NCBI GenBank assembly: GCA_017522515.1
Contig: JAFWZH010000319.1
Coordinates: forward strand, 1-28,842
Origin: Clostridia bacterium
Lineage (GTDB): Bacteria; Bacillota_A; Clostridia; UBA1212; UBA1255
Direction: 5' to 3'
Length of the DNA stretch: 28,842 nucleotides
Shown here: positions 23,764 through 28,842 of the stretch, one piece after another
Layout of the letters: the number at the start of each line of letters is the position of its first letter
Numbering within the stretch: the stretch's first letter is position 1
Notes under the pieces: model-generated
What the model was told of the DNA's origin: nothing
The model's database searches: none
The model's input: the letters and a program-made list of their open reading frames with translations, nothing else
Position numbers and translations under genes: made by a program

Positions 23764-24636
23764 ATGATTAATAGATATCTATTCATATTAATATGTTTTT
23801 TAATAACCAACCCTCTTTGTACTAATGCACAAAATAAACGAGCATTGGTTATTGGTATAGGCAAGCAGGAAGATTCGGCGTGGAATAAGATTAACGGCGA
23901 TAAGGATGTGCCGTATGTATTGGAGATTCTAAATGCAGCCAAGTACGGACAGATTATTACTTGTATAAACGAAGAGGCGACCAAGGCTGGTATTGTATCA
24001 GCTTTTCAGACTTTGACACAATCGTGTCAGCCCAATGATATTGTCTATATTCACTACTCGGGGCACGGACAGCAGATGAGGGATATTGGTAACGATGAGG
24101 CGGATACTTTGGATGAATGTTGGATTCCGTATGATGCTTACCGTAAGCCAAGTGACACATACAGAGGTGAAAAACACCTTGTGGATGATGAAGTAAATAT
24201 GCTCTTGACCGATATCCGCAACAAGATTGGCGTAGGAGGAAAAATGCTAGTTGTTGTAGATGCTTGCCATAGTGGAGATGCAACACGAGGACAAGATGAA
24301 ACAGTGCGCGGTGTTGAGGATATTTTTGAGACTGTAAAGTCTTGGTTAGGATTCTCTTCAAGCGAGCAAAATATCAATATTAACTCCAATGCGGAACACT
24401 GGATTACCATAAGTGCTTGTGAGAGTCATCAAGTAAATATTGAGATGAAGAGTCCTACCGCAGGTAAACTTACTTACGCAATATATAGCAAAGTGAAAAA
24501 CGGGGAGTTTAGAAACAACGAAGAGTTTTTCAAGCACCTGCGAATATTTGTGAATATGAATACAGGCAGCCGTCCGCAAAGGCCTACGATGACGGGCGAG
24601 ACTACAAAATATAATATAACTGACATATTAAGATAA
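23764..24636 (+). CDS. Secreted caspase-like (peptidase C14) protein
   Basis: The 290-residue protein begins with a signal peptide (about 1-22, ending CTNAQ) followed by RALVIGIGKQ, the first strand of a caspase fold. The catalytic dyad is visible: H101 in YIHYSGHGQ (95-103) and C168 in VVVDACHSGDA (163-173). TISACESHQ (215-223) is a conserved late strand. Such proteins cleave after Arg/Lys (metacaspase type) or Asp; specificity cannot be read here. The gene is one base from the sigma factor gene and co-directional, suggesting one operon of caspase, sigma factor, anti-sigma-like and TPR-CHAT genes. The signal peptide implies periplasmic location, which is unusual for a caspase working with cytoplasmic partners. 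Confidence 0.92.
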   Translation: MINRYLFILICFLITNPLCTNAQNKRALVIGIGKQEDSAWNKINGDKDVPYVLEILNAAKYGQIITCINEEATKAGIVSAFQTLTQSCQPNDIVYIHYSGHGQQMRDIGNDEADTLDECWIPYDAYRKPSDTYRGEKHLVDDEVNMLLTDIRNKIGVGGKMLVVVDACHSGDATRGQDETVRGVEDIFETVKSWLGFSSSEQNININSNAEHWITISACESHQVNIEMKSPTAGKLTYAIYSKVKNGEFRNNEEFFKHLRIFVNMNTGSRPQRPTMTGETTKYNITDILR

Positions 24637-24637
24637 T

Positions 24638-25300
24638 ATGGCAAAAGTTATAAGATTAGAGACCCAACAACAAAAAGAGGCAAGATTGATTGCCGGAATG
24701 TACGATGGCAATCAGTTGGCACAATACGAACTATACGAGTATTGTGCCGACTACTATTATGAGAAGTATAGAGGAGTGTTTTATGCAACTGAGGAGGCGG
24801 TTGAGGAGATTCTGCAAAACTCATTTATCAAACTTTGGGAGAATGTAGAGTGTTGCAAAATCTATGCAGAGGACAACATTGTCAAGGGTAAAGATGGAAA
24901 ACCATTGAGCGGTAGCATTAGAACTTACTTTATGGGGATTGCCAAATTGAAATATTTGGAATGGCTCCGAGAACATCCATTTTTTGCGGACCCCGAGACA
25001 GAAATGGGTAAGAAGGTTCGTGCAAATGGCTTCGATGAGAAAGAGTATATGAATATGCTCTATGGCGAGAGTGATAACATCCAGTTAGAGATCATCGCCG
25101 ATTTGATATCAAAGATGTCTGAACGATGCTATGAAATACTCTCGAAATTCTATTATGAGGATAAGGATCTCGATAGGATTTTGATTGAGATTCCCTCTAT
25201 AGAGTCGAAGAATGCCCTGAAAACGAAGAAACATAAGTGTATGGAGAATCTTCGAGAAGTAGCCAATGAAACATATAGACGATACTTGAAGTATAATTAA
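24638..25300 (+). CDS. ECF-like sigma-70 family RNA polymerase sigma factor
   Basis: The 220-residue protein has sigma region 2 (about 28-112): AQYELYEYCADYYYEKYRG, then AVEEILQNSFIKLWE (54-68), the DxxQ-like core-binding helix, and SIRTYFMGIAKLKYLEWLR (93-111) for -10 recognition and melting. A linker of ~40 residues leads to region 4 (about 155-208): LISKMSERCYEILSKFYYED and a helix-turn-helix rich in K. It is longer than the typical ~180-residue ECF sigma factor. It is probably released from the anti-sigma-like protein next door to transcribe stress genes, possibly its own operon. Confidence 0.85.
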   Translation: MAKVIRLETQQQKEARLIAGMYDGNQLAQYELYEYCADYYYEKYRGVFYATEEAVEEILQNSFIKLWENVECCKIYAEDNIVKGKDGKPLSGSIRTYFMGIAKLKYLEWLREHPFFADPETEMGKKVRANGFDEKEYMNMLYGESDNIQLEIIADLISKMSERCYEILSKFYYEDKDLDRILIEIPSIESKNALKTKKHKCMENLREVANETYRRYLKYN

Positions 25301-25310
25301 AATTGAGCGT

Positions 25311-25880
25311 ATGAAAAAGGATTTTCAAGATAGAATAGACGAATATATCCTCGGCAGAATGACAGACGAGGAGAAGGCTCAATTTGAGGCAGAGGTTAAT
25401 CAAGATGAGTCGAAAAGAGAGCAACTCGAATTCACAAGAAATGTAAAGGGTGCAATTAGTTCTCGTGAGGATAAAATGGCGAAGTTGAAGATGATGCAGC
25501 AGATGTATGACCGAAAGCATCAACAGGTAGCCGCATCGATGCGAGCAACAGGTACGGATGATTGTCAGTACTCGCATGCACCTCTGCATGTCGAAGAGAA
25601 GAAACCATCAAAACGACTATGGTGGTGGGCTTCGGGTATTGCAGCCGTGCTTGTTATTGGATTATTTGTTGTTAATCCATTTGGATCAGATACCTTGCAA
25701 ACTCCGTCAGGCTTCTCACCATCTTTCAAAGGTAATCCAAATGAAATGATACGAGGCGAAGAGAATGATGTTTTTGATATGGAATTACCTATACAGAATG
25801 ACTCAATAACAAACGACACTATCCCATCTCGCGATACTGTGATAGTAATAAAAGAGAAAGTTGAGGTGACGAATGAATAG
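25311..25880 (+). CDS. One-pass membrane protein, probable anti-sigma factor
   Basis: This 189-residue protein opens with a helical cytoplasmic part, FQDRIDEYILGRMTDEEKAQ, resembling the start of Bacteroidota anti-sigma factors (IDEYLLGRM.DEE..FE). A hydrophobic helix (about 103-121, RLWWWASGIAAVLVIGLFVV) is followed by a ~65-residue outer part rich in S, T, D and N. No zinc-binding HxxxCxxC motif is seen. Position (10 bases after the sigma gene, overlapping the CHAT gene by eight bases) supports the anti-sigma assignment. The outer segment is short and probably disordered, a plausible site for cutting by the neighbouring peptidases. Confidence 0.78.
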   Translation: MKKDFQDRIDEYILGRMTDEEKAQFEAEVNQDESKREQLEFTRNVKGAISSREDKMAKLKMMQQMYDRKHQQVAASMRATGTDDCQYSHAPLHVEEKKPSKRLWWWASGIAAVLVIGLFVVNPFGSDTLQTPSGFSPSFKGNPNEMIRGEENDVFDMELPIQNDSITNDTIPSRDTVIVIKEKVEVTNE

Positions 25881-28842
25881 ACTAATTATATCAATAGCAG
25901 CCTACTTACTTACGATTATCCCTGTCTTTGCACAAAACCAATCGGAGGCAGAGGTTACATCTACAATGTATAGGGCTTTTGAGTTGCACAAAGCAAAACG
26001 ATATGCTGAGGCTCTGGATGCTTTTCTGATTGTTGGAGTGAATGTTGATCCGAGTAAGTCGGAAGTTGAGCGACAGGTATATGTTTGCAGTCAAACAATG
26101 GCGTGTGCTTGCTACTACTCGATTGAGCAATACGCAGAAGGCTACCAGTTGGCAAAAAAACTTATAGCTGGCAAGTTGGCAGATAGTGAAAAGAAAGACA
26201 TATACCATTACTATGTCTTAAACGGCTATATGATAGCTTGCGATTTTATACAAAAAGATAAGAATGGAAATGCAGAATACCCAAGAGGGCGAGAATTACT
26301 AATTGAGATAGCTCCTTATACGGATGAGAAGCTCAAGGGATATGTATTACCTAAAATACCGCTCACTTGGTACTTCGAAGGCGCATCTAACTTTGAAAAA
26401 CAAATGTTTGAAGAAGCGTTAGTCTGCTTTAATAATGCCTTTAATGGTTTCCAAGAATTGGGGCTAACTTTAAATGCGATATCAGCATTAAAACAAGTGG
26501 CTATTGTCAATTACCATACATATCATATTGAGGAGGCAATCAGAAAATATGAGCAGGCATTGCTAATGACTCAAACCATAAATGACAGCATTGCTCAAAT
26601 GGATATTGCACAAGAGTTATATCGTCTGAGTGGTATCATCGGTGATATGGAGGGTATTGCTAAATACTCAAACTTAATGGATTTCCTCGTTGCAACCTCA
26701 TCGGATAGGCAGATCCAATTTGAGTACTATTGCCAAAAGGGTGCAGAAGCTCAAAATCAAGGTAAATTTAACTTGGCGGAACAATGGTACTTAAAGAGTA
26801 AATCTATTGCTGAAAATCAAGAAGAACAAATCGAGAGCGCGAATAAATATCTCGTATATTCAGATTTGCGAGAGTTATACATCGCATCGAAACAGTATGA
26901 TAACGCTCTGCAATATGCATACTTGACTTTAGACGAATCTAAGAAATTCTGTAAGGCAGAAGATAAGAGTTTTCGTCTATCCTATATTCCTATTGCCAAT
27001 ATATACGCTAAAAAGGGTGAGCGAGAGAACTGTTTAAGAAGTCTTGATAGCTTATTCGTTTATGAGCCATATATCAGCGAACCAAGAGAGTTAAGTCAAT
27101 TATATACTGTTCGAGGAAGTTGTTACAATGATTTAAGTGACTATCAATCTGCATTAACTGATTACAAAAAGGCTGACGAGATATTGGCATCCAAATATCC
27201 CGCAACAGATGGTGAAAGGGTTAGACTATATGCGTTGCTTGGTGGCGTAGAACATTGGCTAAACCACTACAACGAGTCTGAGCATTATTATAAACTCTAT
27301 GCTAACGCTATCAAGGAGATATATGGAGAGCATAGTCTAAATTACATCAATGCACAGATATACTTGGCAAATGCGCAAGGATTCGCCGGTCATATAGAAG
27401 ATGGCTGTGGTCATTATACATCGGCAGTTACATCATTGAAGAAGGTTATAAAAAAGCGTCTTCCTTATATGAACACCGCAGAGCGTGAGGGGTTCTGGAG
27501 TCCACTCTCGTCGTTGCTGACATATATGACACCCTACGCACTAAAGGCAGAGCTATATCAAACAGAATATACTCAGACTTGCTACGATGCACTATTGTTG
27601 TCCAAAGCATTCTTGTTGGATTCAGAGCGTTCTGTTTATGATATTATCCAACATGAGGGCGATGAAACAGATATGCAGACATATATGAATATTGCCTCAT
27701 TAAATAATCAAATCAAAGAGTGGGAGAAAAATTATGCTCAGTATGTGGATAGTATACTTGTTGCCTCTAACAAGATTGCTCGGTTAGAAAGTTCTTTGAT
27801 GAGAAAGTGCCAATCGATTGGCAGCATTACATCATTTATGGATGTGGATTACAATGCTGTTAAAAAATCATTGGGCAAAAATGATGTATTAATAGACTTT
27901 ACCGACTTCGTTCCTAATGCTGGCGGGAGACGCTATGCGGCATACATAGTCAATAAGAAGCAAAAGTATCCACTGCTTAAACCCCTATTTGCTGAATCTC
28001 AAATAGACTCTTTGGGTATTGTACGCCCCGATATGTTTTATGATAAGGATTTTGCAGCCGAAGTTATTAAATTGCTGTGGAATCCGCTTAAAGAGCATAT
28101 TGTAGAGGGCTCAACGGTGTATTATGTCCCATCGCAGATGCTTTTCAAAGTTTGTTTGGAGTCTTTGCCTCTTGAAGATGGCACTTTGCTTGGCGATCAC
28201 TACCACTTTGTTAGATTGTCATCTGCTCGTGAGTTGGTTAGAGAACAAAATAAATCCAATGCTGCATCTGCCATTCTTTACGGTGGCTTGCAATATGATT
28301 TGGAACCTGATGTAATGGCTGAAAACGCCAAGCAATACGACCTATCTTCACTGATGGTAATGCGAGGAGGTGATATTGTGCGCGGTGACTCAATTTTTAG
28401 AGAGTTACCTGGCTCAAAGGTGGAGGTGGAGAGAATAACCACGATTTTGAACCGCTCTAAACTTGAGGTAACTCCATATACAGGTATGAATGGTACCGAG
28501 GAGTCATTCCTAAGTATGCACGGCAAATCACCTCGAATTCTCCATTTGGCTACCCACGGATTCTACTATACTCCAACCGAAGTTGAAAAGGTTGATTATC
28601 TCAGAGGTTACAGCGATGCGATGTCACTTTCGGGGTTGATTATGTCTGGCGGTAATGCTGCTTGGCGAGGTGAGGAACTTCCTACAGGGACTTTGGGTGG
28701 AGTTCTTACGGCAAACAATATTGCTCACCTTGATTTAAGCAATACTGATATGGTCGTATTGTCAGCTTGTCAAACGGGACAAGGCAATGCAACAGCCGAG
28801 GGCTTGTATGGCTTACAAAGGGCCTTTAAGAAAGCTGGTGTA
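25873..28842 (+). CDS. Secreted TPR-CHAT peptidase, 3' truncated by window
   Basis: The frame is open for 990 codons from the ATG at 25873, which overlaps the anti-sigma gene's last eight bases, to the window end. A signal peptide (about 1-20, ending VFAQ) is followed by many helix pairs typical of tetratricopeptide repeats (about 30-560), then a CHAT-type caspase-fold domain. The visible catalytic residues are H895 in LHLATHGF and C966 in LSACQTG. The last visible residues, AEGLYGLQRAFKKAGV, are also typical of CHAT domains. TPRs usually bind partners or activators. The signal peptide indicates a periplasmic location, opposite the cytoplasmic end of the anti-sigma-like protein. It may act with the caspase-like protein at 23764. 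Confidence 0.93.
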   Translation, partial: MNRLIISIAAYLLTIIPVFAQNQSEAEVTSTMYRAFELHKAKRYAEALDAFLIVGVNVDPSKSEVERQVYVCSQTMACACYYSIEQYAEGYQLAKKLIAGKLADSEKKDIYHYYVLNGYMIACDFIQKDKNGNAEYPRGRELLIEIAPYTDEKLKGYVLPKIPLTWYFEGASNFEKQMFEEALVCFNNAFNGFQELGLTLNAISALKQVAIVNYHTYHIEEAIRKYEQALLMTQTINDSIAQMDIAQELYRLSGIIGDMEGIAKYSNLMDFLVATSSDRQIQFEYYCQKGAEAQNQGKFNLAEQWYLKSKSIAENQEEQIESANKYLVYSDLRELYIASKQYDNALQYAYLTLDESKKFCKAEDKSFRLSYIPIANIYAKKGERENCLRSLDSLFVYEPYISEPRELSQLYTVRGSCYNDLSDYQSALTDYKKADEILASKYPATDGERVRLYALLGGVEHWLNHYNESEHYYKLYANAIKEIYGEHSLNYINAQIYLANAQGFAGHIEDGCGHYTSAVTSLKKVIKKRLPYMNTAEREGFWSPLSSLLTYMTPYALKAELYQTEYTQTCYDALLLSKAFLLDSERSVYDIIQHEGDETDMQTYMNIASLNNQIKEWEKNYAQYVDSILVASNKIARLESSLMRKCQSIGSITSFMDVDYNAVKKSLGKNDVLIDFTDFVPNAGGRRYAAYIVNKKQKYPLLKPLFAESQIDSLGIVRPDMFYDKDFAAEVIKLLWNPLKEHIVEGSTVYYVPSQMLFKVCLESLPLEDGTLLGDHYHFVRLSSARELVREQNKSNAASAILYGGLQYDLEPDVMAENAKQYDLSSLMVMRGGDIVRGDSIFRELPGSKVEVERITTILNRSKLEVTPYTGMNGTEESFLSMHGKSPRILHLATHGFYYTPTEVEKVDYLRGYSDAMSLSGLIMSGGNAAWRGEELPTGTLGGVLTANNIAHLDLSNTDMVVLSACQTGQGNATAEGLYGLQRAFKKAGV

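Noticed and set aside
23957..24410. Overlapping - strand open frames of 134 and 90 residues opposite the caspase-like gene
   Set aside because: They mirror a conserved + strand gene with an intact catalytic dyad, and their translated sequences show no domain features.

Overview
The window suggests a member of the Bacteroidota, probably Bacteroidales. It is AT-rich, start codons follow A-rich leaders with no clear Shine-Dalgarno sequence, and the protein families (secreted caspase-like and TPR-CHAT proteins beside an ECF-type sigma/anti-sigma pair, PMCA-type calcium pump, TerY/PP2C/kinase triad) fit that phylum. Every convincing gene is on the + strand, mostly separated by 0-40 bases, so the window reads as a few long co-directional operons. 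I see no tRNA, rRNA, CRISPR array, transposase or integrase.

Region 1 (1-8662) is a Ter-type stress module. It holds four TerD-superfamily proteins (one cut by the window edge, one like the C-terminal half of TerA), two small TerY-like von Willebrand A (vWA) proteins with the same proline-rich C-terminal tail, a small acidic DGxID-repeat protein, a broken vWA gene, and a complete TerY-P triad: vWA plus zinc ribbons, PP2C-like phosphatase, atypical kinase. The kinase has a WNK-like lysine in its glycine loop, and a startless copy of its last ~70 residues follows it in another frame.

Region 2 (8687-13433) continues the same run with a GYF-like/PrsW membrane protease, a soluble zinc-finger protein with TerB-like and PH-like parts, and a calcium-type P-type ATPase. 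A hairpin at 13447-13481 closes the run.

Region 3 (13588-23683) is a second phosphorylation cassette spanning the membrane: zinc-ribbon/FHA adaptor, kinase-FHA, a MotB/ExbD-like one-pass coiled-coil protein, a MotA/TolQ/ExbB-like channel protein, a membrane-anchored FHA/trypsin-like protease, a secreted protein of unknown function, a membrane-anchored PP2C phosphatase and a second kinase. A tiny membrane protein and an isoprenylcysteine-methyltransferase-like protein follow. This combination is the best candidate here for an undescribed system: cytosolic phospho-signalling joined to an ion-channel-like pair and a periplasmic protease.

Region 4 (23764 to the end) looks less AT-rich and encodes a secreted caspase-like peptidase, an ECF-like sigma factor, a one-pass anti-sigma-like protein and a secreted TPR-CHAT peptidase that runs off the window. 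Two predicted periplasmic cysteine peptidases flanking a sigma/anti-sigma pair suggest proteolytic control of transcription.

Together the window looks like a stress or conflict-response island built on metal (calcium) sensing, reversible protein phosphorylation, vWA scaffolds and regulated proteolysis. The links between the modules are inferred from gene order.
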